Assembly (NCBI RefSeq): GCF_000485595.1
Contig: NW_014577151.1
Span: 492,139-556,138 of the forward strand
Direction of reading: 5' to 3'
Origin: Priapulus caudatus
Lineage: Eukaryota; Priapulida; Priapulimorpha; Priapulimorphida; Priapulidae
DNA: 64,000 bases
The notes beneath the pieces are model-generated. The model had not been told where the DNA came from. It was given only the letters and a program-made list of their open reading frames with translations, and ran no database searches. Every line of letters starts with the position of its first letter. Position 1 is the stretch's first letter. Shown piece by piece: positions 1 through 10,849 of this stretch. The translations under genes and the position numbers were made by a program.

Positions 1-47
<47 letters not shown>

Positions 48-50
48 TCT

Positions 51-106
<56 letters not shown>

Positions 107-140
107 CACCCCACACACACACACACACACACACACACAG
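1..140. repeat. (CT)n then (CA)n microsatellite
   Basis: A pure CT tract (about 1-44) passes through a short TTC-rich stretch into a CA tract (about 57-140) with one CCCCACCCC interruption. Open frames across it are microsatellite translations. It lies in the SLX1 intron upstream of the first exon seen here, or beyond it. Confidence 0.97.
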
Positions 141-348
141 CAATCAGCAGAGCATCCCATTGCGCAATCATGATGCGTGTACGTGTCGCAAGCTCACTGT
201 GTGAGATGGATGTCCGGACGCGTAGCCTGGCGGCTCTTCGTCCGGAAACGTTGTTGTGCAGATATTCATATTCGGGTCAATTCAACTTTGAACAGCGTAC
301 GTTTAGTTTGCAATGTTAATGTTATAAATATTGCTTTTTCTGTGCTAG

Positions 349-400
349 GGACATGGTTTTGATGATCCATGGGTTTCCAACAAAAATATCCGCACTCAGA
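349..400 (+). CDS. SLX1: SLX1 exon (end of GIY-YIG domain part 1)
   Basis: It follows the acceptor TTTTTCTGTGCTAG and ends at the donor GTAAGT. The first base completes a codon from an upstream exon (TG|G would give the expected W). It then reads DMVLMIHGFPTKISALR, phase 0 at the end, matching the SLX1 'WxMVLIVxGFPxxxxALR' segment. Confidence 0.9.
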
Positions 401-3400
401 GTAAGTACTAAAGTAATGAGTACTTCACTTTCACCATGTGTTCATCCAATTAAATTAAATTCGATGGGGTGCATGGCATGTTTCACTTTTTGCTGTTTGG
501 TTTATGTAGCGTCAATTTATGCATGCCTACCCCTTATACCGTGCACATCTGCAATACAGATCGATCGAAGATCGATAGCATGAACAACAATAACCTTCAT
601 GTTATATGTAAATCCGGTCTACCGTTATGCCCCCATGGAAACAGCTGCAATAACAGTATATATATCCTTTTCCAATGCCCACCTATTCCTACCTTTTCCA
701 ATTCCTACCTATCCCTCCCCCAATTCAAGCTCTAAATTTATTGAATCCATAAATAGATCTTTCACTTTACCTGCTCCCAAAATCGATCTCTTTTTTACCC
801 TCCCAAATGTTCTAATTATAATATTTTACGCGATCACACATCAAGAAAAACGGCTGATCAGCTGTTGGCAAAAACACAAGTGTCACTACCAATTAAAGCC
901 ACAATTGGTAGCGGATGTAACACAAACATGACGTAACACAATCATGGACGGGCGAAATTCAGACAACGGACGACATGTGGATATATAAGACGATACATTT
1001 ATTTTACAGTAGTTACATAGGTTACAAGTACAACTTGAACTATATGAATAACAAATATAATTCAGCACCACAACACAAAGCCACCATTTTTTACACTATG
1101 AGTCATTAAAGGCATACTAGGCCCATTGATTATGCAATGTTAACGAATTCTAAAGTAACTGGCACCTTGTGTAGTTAATAAGTACATAACCTTACATCCG
1201 AACTCGTATTAGTTTGTCCAATATCACTGCTGGTTACTAAGAAATGTCTAATTGAAATCTGCAGTCCAAGAAATCAGTTGTTTACAGTTTCAAACCGCTG
1301 CCGGCGAAGCGGGTGTGATACAGATTTATAGTGCACCGGACATTTTCGCACGCATGCTCGGCCGTACGCAATGCTATCATCAGTGATTTCGTAAACACGG
1401 ACGCTCGTGATAAGGAACTTTTTGTCAGGGCTGTCCATGTGCGTCCGTGATTAGTAAGTGTGTTTTACTCCATTTCCATGTTTAGTCCGTGGGCGTGGTT
1501 ACACCGCTGACACCTCTATTTCATCTGGCGTCCAAAACATACGGGCCGCACAAATGTTTACGTCATCGCTTGACTCCTGGATGACATTTACGGCACGTAA
1601 ATGAATATCAACAACCGATTTCAAGTCTTGCTTGTAATGTAACCAGCAGTGATATAGGACAAACTAATACGCGTTTGGCTATAAGGTTATGTACTTATTA
1701 ACTACACAAGGTGCCATTTACTCTAGCATTTGTCAACATTGCATAATCAATGGGTCTAGTATGCCTTTAATTTTAAACACCATTCACTTCTAGTTTGAGT
1801 GGGCTTGGCAGCACCCGAAGAAGTCACGCCGCCTTCATCATCTGCCCGGGAAACGGTCCTCAGAGAAGAAATTCGAGTATTGTTTCCGTGTCGTCTGTGA
1901 GATGCTACGGACGGCTCCGTGGGAGAGGCTGCCCCTGACCATCAGGTGGTTGAAGCAGGAATACCAGCTGGATTTCCCCGTAGGCAGAGAACCTCCCACA
2001 CACATGCCGATGGCGTATGGAGTCGTGTTCAATAAGAAGGTATAGGCTCGGGCACATCATTTTCCTCTTAACTGGCTGCTTAGTCATATTTTAAGACTGA
2101 CGTATATACTAATCAACTTCCGTGCGCTAGTGCTGTCTTTGGTTGCCTCAGGAAACGTGTCCTTGATGACCGTAACATACGACCTGATATCAAGCTGTTA
2201 GTCTATAAAGCAGTTGTCGTCTCCACCATACTATATGGAGCTGAAACTTGGGTCACATACAGGAGGCACCTAAAAGCACTGGAAAATATTATTAAAGATG
2301 CTTAAGAAAGATCCTCCAAATCTGCTGGGAAGACAGGCGCACTAACGTTAGTATTCTCTTACAAGCCAAGACAACTAGCATCGAAGCACAGTTAATACGT
2401 CACCAACTTCGCTGAGCTGGCCATGTTACCCGAATGCCTAGCCACAGATTTCCTAAGCAAGTCCTATATTCCCAGTTGCGACAAGGCGAGCGCACAAGAG
2501 GAGGACAAAGAAAGCGCTACAATGATGCACTCAAAGCCAACCTAAAAAATGTAACATCGACCCTAGCACCTGGGAAACTGTTGCGCTTGACCGCCATCAA
2601 TGGAGAAAAACTATGAACTACTTTGGATTTTGAGAAGAAATGTTATGAAAGTAGCAGTACAAATGAGTTCTAGTGAATTTTTGCAACATAGACGAGCTCA
2701 CAGTAGGTCAATATATATGCATTTAGCTGTGAGGTTAAGCAACTTTAAGTAGGCTAATTGCCCCCTAGCTGTATATTTCTATTTCTCTCCTGTCATATGA
2801 ATGTGTTAACAATTATACTGTATTGTATTTTTAGAACCATTTCATCGTTGATGTTTAAATTTGCACTTTAATTACAGGTAAAGCCAGCTGAGAGGATAGA
2901 GACAAATTCCCAGCCACAACAGGCGGCTACGTCTGATTCTGACCTTCCTTCTCTGTCGATTTCAAGCACGTGCCAGCGTTGTGCAGTTTGTGTAAAAAAA
3001 CTTCGGGTAATGTTTATATAATCATGACCAGTGGTCCTTGCTTTATCGGGGCATGTCGGGTGTGGGTCGGGTGTGGGTCGGGTGTGGGTCGGGAACCATG
3101 AAAGTATTCGCATTAAGCCGTGAAAGCGTAACAGCGTGCACACGGATTGTTTTTCAAAGACACATGTCGTTTAAAGCTGTTCCAGGTCCACAACAATGTC
3201 ATTTTTGAGGTTATAGTTATCTTTTATGACACATACTGGATAGAAATATGCTTTAAATCAATTTCATGTAGTATTTTATCGCATTGAAAACAGCGACAGC
3301 AAATTATAAATAAGATCTAAAGTAGTTCACCGTTATTTCAATCACTGCCCATTCAAAAGAAGATTTGCAAGCAGACAATTCATGAGTAACGGTGAATGCT

Positions 3401-3824
3401 GATATATGATGTAAATACACGTATAATTTGGAGGGTTTAGGACTTGATGCCGCTTCTACTTTGATCATGTTCCAACTGCCTTCATCATATTACAAATTCT
3501 GTCAGTGATGTGTCACTTCGATTCTAGTCACGGAACAGCTGCTATTTTATTTTCGTACAGCCGGATGCAAATACCATTAGCTGCTTGGCTCCTACCTGCA
3601 ACATGAAATCTCACGTTATATGTCTGGCTTCCAATTTCCTCAAATACACCAAAGAAAGCGATTCTCAGCAGATACTGCCGGTGGAAGGGAAGTGCCCCCG
3701 ATGTAAGATAGAAGTGCTGTGGGGAGATCTGATTAGGCACAAGCAAGGCTGCTACCAGGACATACAGGTGCTTGTCAATGATCTTCCGGTCAAATATAGA
3801 TTTAGTGAGCAAGAGAGAATATAA
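349..3824 (+). CDS. SLX1: Structure-specific endonuclease subunit SLX1, 3' part (four exons; 5' end outside window)
   Basis: SLX1 is the GIY-YIG nuclease subunit that, bound to SLX4, cuts branched DNA such as Holliday junctions and flaps in the nucleus. Four exons join in frame with consensus splice sites: 349-400, 1794-2039, 2878-3006 and 3561-3824. The first encodes the end of the GIY-YIG domain (MVLMIHGFP...ISALR), the second continues it (FEWAWQHP..SRRL, then APWERLPLTIRWL), the third has CQRCAVC, and the last has the rest of the RING-like zinc domain (SCLAPTC, HVICLASNFL, GKCPRC) and the family motif LWGDLIRHKQGC before TAA. The assignment rests on remembered family features: FEWAWQHP, HVICLA, CPxC and LWGDLI occur in the same order in vertebrate SLX1. 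The first exon seen starts inside a codon, so the gene continues to the left; the catalytic N-terminal half of GIY-YIG is not visible. Long introns carry a TTAA-flanked MITE and a LINE fragment. Confidence 0.93.
1106..1770. mobile_element. TTAA-flanked DNA transposon/MITE with ~128-bp terminal inverted repeats
   Basis: The left arm (about 1110-1237, beginning AGGCATACTAGGCCC) is matched in reverse complement by the right arm (about 1639-1766), with scattered differences. Both ends are bordered by TTAA, the target duplication typical of piggyBac-type elements, although palindromic TTAA is weak evidence alone. The roughly 400-bp interior shows no coding capacity. It sits in the SLX1 intron about 25 bp before the acceptor of the FEWAWQ exon. 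Confidence 0.85.
1794..2039 (+). CDS. SLX1: SLX1 exon (C-terminal half of nuclease domain)
   Basis: This 246-bp exon, phase 0 to phase 0, follows CACTTCTAG and ends before GTATAG. It reads FEWAWQHPKKSRRL..., ...CEMLRTAPWERLPLTIRW and ...PTHMPMAYGVVFNKK. It has no internal stop. The order FEWAWQHP - RRL - PPWxRLPLTxRW is the SLX1 pattern. Confidence 0.93.
2094..2630 (+). mobile_element. LINE retrotransposon fragment (C-terminal ORF2 remnant)
   Basis: The plus strand, with frame changes, reads CLRKRVLDDRNI, then VYKAVVVSTILYGAETWV, then ILQICWEDRRTNVSILLQAK, TTSIEAQLIRHQLRWAGHV and PKQVLYSQLRQGERTRGGQ. 'LYGAETW' and 'LRWAGHV.RM' are the hallmark of the region after reverse transcriptase in non-LTR elements. 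It is broken by stops and frameshifts, so it is a dead insertion in an SLX1 intron. Confidence 0.9.
2878..3006 (+). CDS. SLX1: SLX1 exon (linker and first zinc ligands)
   Basis: A 129-bp exon between TTACAG and GTAATG, phase 0 on both sides. It encodes VKPAERIETNSQP..., a Ser/Asp-rich linker and SSTCQRCAVCVKKLR, giving the first cysteines of the C-terminal RING-like domain. Confidence 0.88.
3561..3824 (+). CDS. SLX1: SLX1 terminal exon (RING-like domain, stop)
   Basis: This begins after the acceptor TTCGTACAG and reads PDANTISCLAPTCNMKSH, VICLASNFLKY, QQILPVEGKCPRC, KIEVLWGDLIRHKQGC and YQDIQ, then a short tail to TAA at 3822-3824. The C-x4-C-x4-H-x2-C and CPRC spacing and the LWGDLIR motif identify SLX1. 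An opposite-strand open frame here is a shadow. Confidence 0.95.
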   Translation, partial: PDANTISCLAPTCNMKSHVICLASNFLKYTKESDSQQILPVEGKCPRCKIEVLWGDLIRHKQGCYQDIQVLVNDLPVKYRFSEQERI

Positions 3825-4365
3825 ATGTAGCAGGCCCCTTGCTAAACCCATTTGTATTGTGTAATTACTGTGCAAACAGTAGAGTCTTTCGTTATTTGGC
3901 TAGTGAACAGCCATCAGTAATTGTCTTCACACTATAGTATAGCATCACAGTTGTACAGGGCCATAAACTGATGCCAGTCTGCGAAATTAACCACTGGCCT
4001 GGTATCCGAGGCCAGTAAATTTTCCGTGGGGACAATGAAACTGGTAAATGAACAAGCCTGATGGGTCAGTGGAAAAAAATGGAGTAAATGGTATATTAAT
4101 GATATTTCAGCTTCTTTATGTGATGATCAGTCTGAGAATTTACCAAAATTTCCGATATTTTGTATGAAAATTTACCGATATTTACCGATAGGGCATCATA
4201 TTCCCGATCTTAAGTAGGGGAAGTAACTAGTCAACACCATGTGTGTTTGTCGCCGCTAGAAGTCGCAACAACTACCGGTTTCTGGTCCGGTTCGGTTTCT
4301 CTTTTCATAATATGATGATCATTGATTTGGGCCTGTAAAACCTAGTGTGGGCCAGTGAATTATAC
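3825..4365. other. SLX1 3' flank, no gene recognised
   Basis: AT-rich DNA after the SLX1 stop. I see no exon, tRNA or inverted repeat. It probably includes the SLX1 3' UTR, but no convincing polyadenylation signal could be fixed. Confidence 0.5.
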
Positions 4366-4417
4366 ATTTCTACAGGCCCGCTGGGCCAATGAGGGTGGAA
4401 GTTTTTCGTGCAGACTG
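4366..4417 (+). repeat. 52-bp direct repeat, left copy
   Basis: It starts ATTTCTACAGGCCCGCTGGG and ends TTTTTCGTGCAGACTG. An identical copy lies at 6663-6714, so the pair brackets the tRNA-Glu cluster and the telomeric tract. Confidence 0.9.
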
Positions 4418-4590
4418 ATCATGTTATTACAGAATGTTATGCCGTGACTGGGTGACTGACATAGAGGGCTGGGTCAGGATCTGATACAGTTATTAAAGCC
4501 ACTATGCAGCATTTATTGCATGGGGCTTCGGTCAGTGACACATATGCTTACTGAAACTAATGCTGAGAATTTTACTTGTAAAACTATTAG

Positions 4591-4662
4591 TTCCCACACC
4601 GGGAATCGAACCCGGGCCGCGGCGGTGAGAGCGCCGAATCCTAACCACTAGACCATATGGGA
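4591..4662 (-). tRNA. tRNA-Glu (anticodon CTC), copy 1
   Basis: A 72-nt gene on the minus strand. The acceptor arm starts TCCCATA and pairs with TGTGGGA plus discriminator A. A box TGGTCTAGTGG, B box GGTTCGATTCC, anticodon loop CTCTCAC with CTC at 34-36 and a GC-rich anticodon stem (CGGCG/CGCCG). A TTTT terminator follows about 5 nt downstream. It has no intron and pairs in tandem with the copy 163 bp away. Confidence 0.96.
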
Positions 4663-4753
4663 GCAACTGATTCAATATTAACAAAGCAAAACCGTCCACT
4701 TAACAAAGTAGAAACAATGTTGAAAGTAAGATTTGTACATGTAAAACTATCAG

Positions 4754-4825
4754 TTCCCACACCGGGAATCGAACCCGGGCCGCGGCGGTGAGAGCGCCGA
4801 ATCCTAACCACTAGACCATATGGGA
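4754..4825 (-). tRNA. tRNA-Glu (anticodon CTC), copy 2
   Basis: Identical in the mature region to copy 1, with the same A and B boxes, CTC anticodon and downstream TTTT. Upstream sequence (AACAAAGTAGAAACA...) is also shared between copies, so the duplicated unit is about 160 bp and not only the tRNA. Confidence 0.96.
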
Positions 4826-5311
4826 GCAACTGATTCTATGTTAAAAAAGCAAAACTGTCCATTTAAAGTTATTATTGCAAAATTATTGCTCAGAAACGCT
4901 CAAGCTGAAAAAAATATAGCGAAATATAGTATCACCTCACAGCGGATATTTTAGTGATTACACCAACTTGAAAAACACTAAGAATTTATGCAGTTATTGC
5001 ATAGAAAATTGGATTTGAATACATCATAACACCATAGCATATTTGATTATGGCGACAATAACTTTGCAATTGGCTCCTTAGTCAGAATGCGTGCACTTGT
5101 AATTTGTTTGTGCACTAACATAGTTACAAGTGTACCCATTTTGCAACTAATTCAAACAAAGGGGCATCTGATTCTGTGAAGTTGACTCCGTTTCTTTTTT
5201 GAAATTGGCCGATAGCTGGCGCTAGTCCGAGCTTCGCAAGGAATGGTGGCGGTAATCAAAACAGGTTAGTTGCCGGGCAGACATTTCTCCCAACCTCGAC
5301 TCCGTTTCTGA

Positions 5312-5345
5312 CTAACCCTAACCCTAACCCTAACCCTAACCCTAA
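5312..5345. repeat. Interstitial telomeric repeat (CCCTAA)n
   Basis: About five and a half uninterrupted CCCTAA units lie between the two tRNA pairs. TTAGGG is the ancestral metazoan telomere repeat. Shorter related tracts are at about 22186, 32771 and 37540. Confidence 0.95.
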
Positions 5346-5555
5346 TTAAATTTAATTAACACTAATACATTTAATTTAAAAAAAAGAAGATTGTTACCCG
5401 AGATTTCGTCATTATTCAATATGGCCGGTGCAGGGAGGAATGTCTGCCGGGTGCAAAATCCAATCAAAACTATTAATCAAAAATCGAAATCGAAATAATA
5501 ACTAACAAAGTAGAAACATTTACGAACCTGAGATTCGTACACGTAAAACTATCAG

Positions 5556-5627
5556 TTCCCACACCGGGAATCGAACCCGGGCCGCGGCGGTGAGAGCGCC
5601 GAATCCTAACCACTAGACCATATGGGA
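5556..5627 (-). tRNA. tRNA-Glu (anticodon CTC), copy 3
   Basis: Mature sequence identical to copies 1 and 2, with intact boxes and downstream TTTT. It forms the second tandem pair with the copy 162 bp further right. Confidence 0.96.
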
Positions 5628-5717
5628 GCAGCTGATTCCATATTCACAAAGCAAAACTGTTCACTTAACAAAGTAGAAACATTGCGAAACTAAGATTCGT
5701 ACATGTAAAACTATCAG

Positions 5718-5789
5718 TTCCCACACCGGGAATCAAACCTGGGCCGCGGCGGTGAGAGCGCCGAATCCTAACCACTAGACCATATGGGA
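5718..5789 (-). tRNA. tRNA-Glu (CTC)-like, copy 4, diverged T arm
   Basis: Same as the others except two changes in the T arm: the B box reads GGTTTGATTCC instead of GGTTCGATTCC, and one T-stem pair becomes A-C. Loss of the invariant C56 of the TTC loop suggests a tRNA pseudogene or a weakly transcribed copy. Confidence 0.85.
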
Positions 5790-7950
5790 GCAAGTTCATT
5801 TATGTTTACAAAGCAAAACTGTCTGGTTAACTAAGTAAATACATCTACACTCCCTAGTTATGTTGCCAGACATCACCCTTTGGTTTGTTGGAACCTGGCT
5901 TATATGTTGTTGGTGCCTGGGAGATGTTACTGCAGTTTGTTACATTGAACAGGCAGAAAAGACCTTAATATGACAGGTGGTGCCATCTATTGGGAAAACT
6001 AAAGTAAACTGTCGGAGTGAAGTTACGCATACTGTTAGAGTTACAGACCGGTAACACTGTAAAGGCCATTGGAACCTAACTACTCATCAAATTCAATCAA
6101 ACTCATATCCATTACATACGAGAGATGTCTTTCTACGCTCTTGATGGAGTTTTTTTTTTACAAATTCATTGCTAATTAATTGACAGCAAAAATTGTGAAT
6201 TTATACAAAAACATTCTTTGTTTGCTATTTTTTAGAAACAGCAAAGAGTTGAGTTTACACTTTTAACCATGTTGTTCATCATATGAACTAAAAAAATGTC
6301 CCTGGAATTTTTTTTAAATGCTTTAATTTAGGAAATAAGTTGAAAAGATATACAAAAATTTGTAGTGAATTTCTAGACGCAACAATTTCGTAAACAAAGA
6401 GTGGCCCATAACTCACAAAATAAAATATTTAAAAAAAATCCCAGGGACCCTTTTTTCCTTTGATATGTTAGCACTGAAACGTAACAAAAAATTTTGGAAT
6501 CGGAGTTGCGAGTTTCGAGAAATAGCGCTTGAAAAAAACACCTACTTTAGCATTTTTAACAACCGAGATATCAGCACTTTTCTAAATTTCCCATCATTGA
6601 ACGCCTGTGATAAGAATTGACTAATGCGGGGATTTGGAACTGTTTGGGAGGCTACATACATAATTTCTACAGGCCCGCTGGGCCAATGAGGGTGGAAGTT
6701 TTTCGTGCAGACTGTGATGCGTAGTCGTTTTAAATCAGCAACCATATGAGAAGCGAAATAACATATTGTTTTGTACACAAGAGCATGGCTATGAAACGAA
6801 ATTATTGTGTATCGCAATTTTCGTGTTGCACTCGCAGGTTGAAGAAAACACAGGCAGCAGTGAAGATGACGTCTGGCAGAGAAGTTGACCTGGCAACCAT
6901 CGTGTCCATCGTCCCCATCGGTCCCAATGAGTGATATTGTCTGTGGCTGTGTTACATATAAAGAGGATGAGGATGATGCTTATAAATGCTAATTACATTC
7001 TGGTATGAGGTAATGAGATAAACTAAGTGATTCCAGTAAGATAAATGTATATACTATTTATATTAAGGAACCCAATGAGTGAAATTTCTTTGACATACTA
7101 TAGAGTGAAAATATGTTTCCAATGGGTGTTGCATAAACAATGTAAATATGAAACAGGATAATTTAAGATGTAAAGAGGTTATATTTATTTCTTCGGCATC
7201 TTTGCTCTGGATTTATATTTATCTATGGTATTATTGAAAATTAAATTGGTTAAATTTGAAATGATTTTTGCATAAAAGGTTTTCAGGTGCGCTCCTCTTA
7301 TTGCGCAGCTTCATATAATTGTGATACGTCGTCACATGTAATTATGCTTCAGCGACAGTTAAAGTTGAGTGGCATATCTCTGTTTTGCTGTCAATAATGA
7401 ATTCCATAATGATATTATTTTTTTATCTCCAACATGAATGATAGTACATGATGTTACCTATCATGGATGTTCTATAGAGTCTACGACTGTGTATTGTTAT
7501 TGTTACTTGAAAAAGAACCTAATGCATATTGAACTAGTGATTTAAATTTTGTCATTTATTATGGATGGATGGATTGATACACGGGATAGTCTGCAGCCCC
7601 GTTTGAACATAGCATACAAACTATCCTTATAACTTCACAATGATTATCTTCAAAATCAAGGGGACTATATCGTAGACAGAGAGAGACAAAGCTGATAAAA
7701 TAGACAGATCAACACTGCAAATTGCAGCAGAAAGGCTTCAATTTTTCAATTAACCAGATAAGAAGGAAGTAAATTCCAATATGGAATGACAGAAGCAATG
7801 AAGCTAAACTTAAGCCTAAGGGTATCCTAAGATATTTATTTATGGTAACGTGCGTGTAAAGTTACTTGCCCGTCACAAATGATAACCTATGTATATGGTC
7901 ACTAAGTGTAGCTTGTTACCCTTGGTGTAACATGGCCAGTGTGTACTATG
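5790..7950. other. No gene recognised
   Basis: AT-rich DNA with short homopolymers. Apart from the right copy of the 52-bp direct repeat at 6663-6714 I find no exon, RNA gene or clear inverted repeat. The small open frames at 6542-6934 show no family signature. Confidence 0.5.
6663..6714 (+). repeat. 52-bp direct repeat, right copy
   Basis: Identical to 4366-4417 and in the same orientation. The flanks on the outer sides differ. Confidence 0.9.
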
Positions 7951-8115
7951 GATCAATTAGGCAACAACGTCTCTTATAGATACTCTCTTTATTCCCGGAC
8001 AATACCACCAACATGGAATGCACTACCACCTACTACCAAGAGTAAGACTGCTCCTGATGTGGCTTCATTCAAAAATATAATTAACAGCAGTAAAGAAATT
8101 GTGAAGATAAATTAG
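7951..8115 (+). pseudogene. LINE ORF2 C-terminal tail fragment
   Basis: A 55-codon frame reads ...YRYSLYSRTIPPTWNALPP, then TAPDVASFKNIINSS and a stop. The pattern 'F/YPRTIxxWNxLPxxxxxAxxxxxFKxxI' is the extreme C-terminus of many non-LTR reverse transcriptases. No upstream RT domain is attached, so it is a 5'-truncated insertion. Confidence 0.8.
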
Positions 8116-8339
8116 GTCATCAAAGCGATGCATGATGACCTGTACGTTTATAGTCACACCAGGCGATTAGTACAGTCTCAGACAAGACAAGACAAGATAA
8201 TTATGACAGATATGTGTGAAGACCTCCGATTTTTCAAAATAAAAATTGACATCGTGGCGCCATCTATCGGGGAAAATAATTTACACGCGCGTATTGTCAG
8301 CATTGTGTGTCATTGTAAAAATGGTACACGGCGTGTTAG

Positions 8340-9010
8340 CAGGAGGCTTATGCACATTTACCTGCAAAATTATGAAAGACATTTTTGGGTATCAAATTCT
8401 GGCGTTTATATTGTTCCTCAACTAAGAATTTTTTTGAGGAGCCCCAAAAATGTGACCCGGGAAACAACCCCCCCCCATGGTGCCCGGTAAGGGGACCCGA
8501 AAACTGTTAGTTTGCCATATCTTTGCCCTTTCTTTGGTCGATCTTGAGCAAAGTTAGTCAGTCGATTTAGGGGTTCTTAACGATCAAGGAATCGATGGGC
8601 GGGTTTGTAACCAAAATTTCTCATAGGGGTCACGAGAATATTGTTCCTTCGGGTTCACCTCGCGCCGCCCTGAAAATGGCGTTTTCACATATCTCGCTAT
8701 TTTCTCCAAAACGTTAGAGTCAATTTTGGGGTTTTTGAGCGTCAAAGGATTTATTAGATACACATGAACACTTTCAGACTCACCATGGCTTCAATTAAGA
8801 GATTGTTGTGCACTTCCGGTGCAAAGGCAGAAAGAAAGGCACATGACATTGTTCTTTAGCGCATTTGGCATGACTGGCACTTGAGTCACGAACCTCGAGG
8901 TTTTGGTCTTGCTGCGTTCGTGGTCATTGAATGTGGAGTTGTTTCTGATAGAGTTTCCATCAACATTCAAAGGAGGGCTGGGGATCTGAGTGAGGGTGTT
9001 ACCCCACACC
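8340..9010 (-). mobile_element. Left copy of an inverted, head-to-head transposon end
   Basis: This segment, read on the minus strand, matches 10850-11690 read on the plus strand, including noncoding stretches (GCAGGAGGCTTATGCA, AAGAATTTTTTT, CTTTGGTCGAT) and a coding part. The two copies are diverged by many indels, so this is an old duplication. Its 3' end points left. Confidence 0.8.
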
Positions 9011-9470
9011 ATCTCCTGATAGGCGCTTCGGCGTACGCCAGTCTGGAAGGAATTCCAATGAAGGTGGAGGTCCTTACTCATCCAGAAACCTGAGCGCCTG
9101 GAACATGAGCAACCGCCAGTTCATTGAGATCTGTCGTACACAGCCCTCTTTGAGTATACACAGCCACACAAATCCACAAGGTTATCTTTCTGTTGCTGCA
9201 GGGGATCACTTGTTCTGTTGGGCACCAGCCTAGTTGTTTTAAATGCCTTCTGTCATTCATCCTCATCGATCACTTATTCCATGAGCAAAAAACCACATCT
9301 TCTTGCGTCAGGCTTGTTGAAAGAGCAGGTAGAATCGGCGCCAGTGAAGCAGTGGTAAGAATGGCAAAGGCCTAGCCAGACGTCCTCCCTAGTGGACTTC
9401 ATAACAAACATTGACATGTATGTTCTTTCCGGGTTCGTTTCAGTGTTAAAAAAAATCAACATGAAGCCTC
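8791..9470 (-). pseudogene. Decayed transposon ORF, C-terminal part with Cys-rich tail
   Basis: Frames on the minus strand read CHSYHCFTGADSTCSFNK, then (frameshifted) VIDEDE.QKAFKTTRL, RRSAYQEMVWGNTLTQIPSP and CAKNNVMCLSFCLCTGS. Proteins with an FTGCDT-like motif, a YQ..W... IPSP segment and a Cys-rich CxCxxxxC...C tail are common uncharacterised TE-derived proteins in invertebrate genomes; this is from memory. Frameshifts and stops make it nonfunctional. No enzymatic function is claimed. Confidence 0.6.
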
Positions 9471-10849
9471 AAAGTCAGGGTCGATTTTGAGGAACTGGGG
9501 CCATAAAGGCGAGAAGAATGAAAATACGTCCGATCAACTGTACCGTACAGTCAATCGCGATAAACCACATTGCCAACATGTCAATTATAGGGGCACACCA
9601 TCCTGTTGACCGCCTCTTTCCTCTAGGGTTTCCATCTTTGGCATGTCATATAGTCTTTCACCAGCATTCGTGTAGACATTTCACAAGACATTAGTGACAC
9701 AGAAATCTTTTTCCAGCTGACAGGAGGATGGGTTAGCCAAGCTTTCCGCAATTAGTGCATTAAGTCTGGTCTTGTTCTGCATGTCATCTGTGAGAAAGAT
9801 TTAGAACATATCCTTCGGGAACAGTGCCTATCACCAGTAAAGTTAACTTGCCGGTCTGAACATTTGGACTTCCTTTCGAGGCGGGTGAGGCTCTTGATGC
9901 TTAACGGGTTATACTGGTGCTGCTACAATATCGATTCGAGACGCGGCCCAAGGCGTTGTGGCAGTGTATCTCAATGCTCTGCAGGACCCTGGAGACAACA
10001 TTCCATGAAGGTTGACCCTCTGGAAGGACTGCAGCCTGCGCTCGGAATGATCACTGAAAGGTCAAAACGAGACCTTCGACATTGTGGGATCTTGGTGTAA
10101 GCCGCGCTTTTCGGTGATGTCAGCCAAAATCTGTTGACTTGAACTGTGGATAAGGGGATCCATCCTTTTGATGAAGCACTCAGTAATCGGGGTATCTTCC
10201 CCTCGAAAAGTTTCTTTGTCTCCGATTCACCGGTTCTTGGCAAGCATCTCTCGATTTGTTGAACAGTTGCTGCGTGACCTTGATTGCGAGGCGTCTCACA
10301 ATCCACCATCATCGGCACTGTATGGAAGCTTCAGCATGTTTCTTGTACTTACCTTTCTGATTTGATAATATCTTCACTGTTCCATAGACGAATCTAGTGG
10401 CGACGCATAACTCGTCCATACTGTTTGCACTCCAATTCGTGAACAGCCCTTCCTACATCATCAACAATTAACCTCTGGGAAGATATTGGAGGAATTCAGG
10501 TCTTCCAAACAATTCTGAGACGTAAATGGATTGATAAAGAATTGTACGGTTGAACTTTTTGACAGTCTGATATGAACTTGCGGATAAAGGAAGGGTGATC
10601 TCCTGTGTGATCGTTGACGGCTAATGTACGGGCCCCTCTATTGCAGACAGATAGTGCGCTGAATTTCTGGCAGCGCAGAGTTCAAGCCCTTACGAAGATA
10701 TCGTTGTTCCTCGCGATTTACCGAGATCAATTCCGTACCCAGCCGTTGCATTTGATTTTCTTGTGTTGTTGTTTCTTGCTGCTTGGTCAGGGCCTAATCT
10801 TAGAGAATGCATTGCCTTATGGCCATTTCATGGGGCTAACACCCTTGTA
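9471..10849. other. Centre of the inverted transposon pair, decayed
   Basis: This lies between the two inverted arms and does not pair with itself. It probably contains the upstream part of the left copy's coding region, but frames are broken and I cannot name a domain. Confidence 0.45.

Noticed and set aside
177-362. Open frame containing GRVAWRLF as a possible upstream SLX1 exon (GIY-YIG 'AWRT' motif)
   Set aside because: The resemblance is only four residues, no donor fits the required phase next to it, and no GIY or YIG motif is present.
3528-3875. 115-aa minus-strand frame
   Set aside because: It is the antisense shadow of the SLX1 terminal exon.
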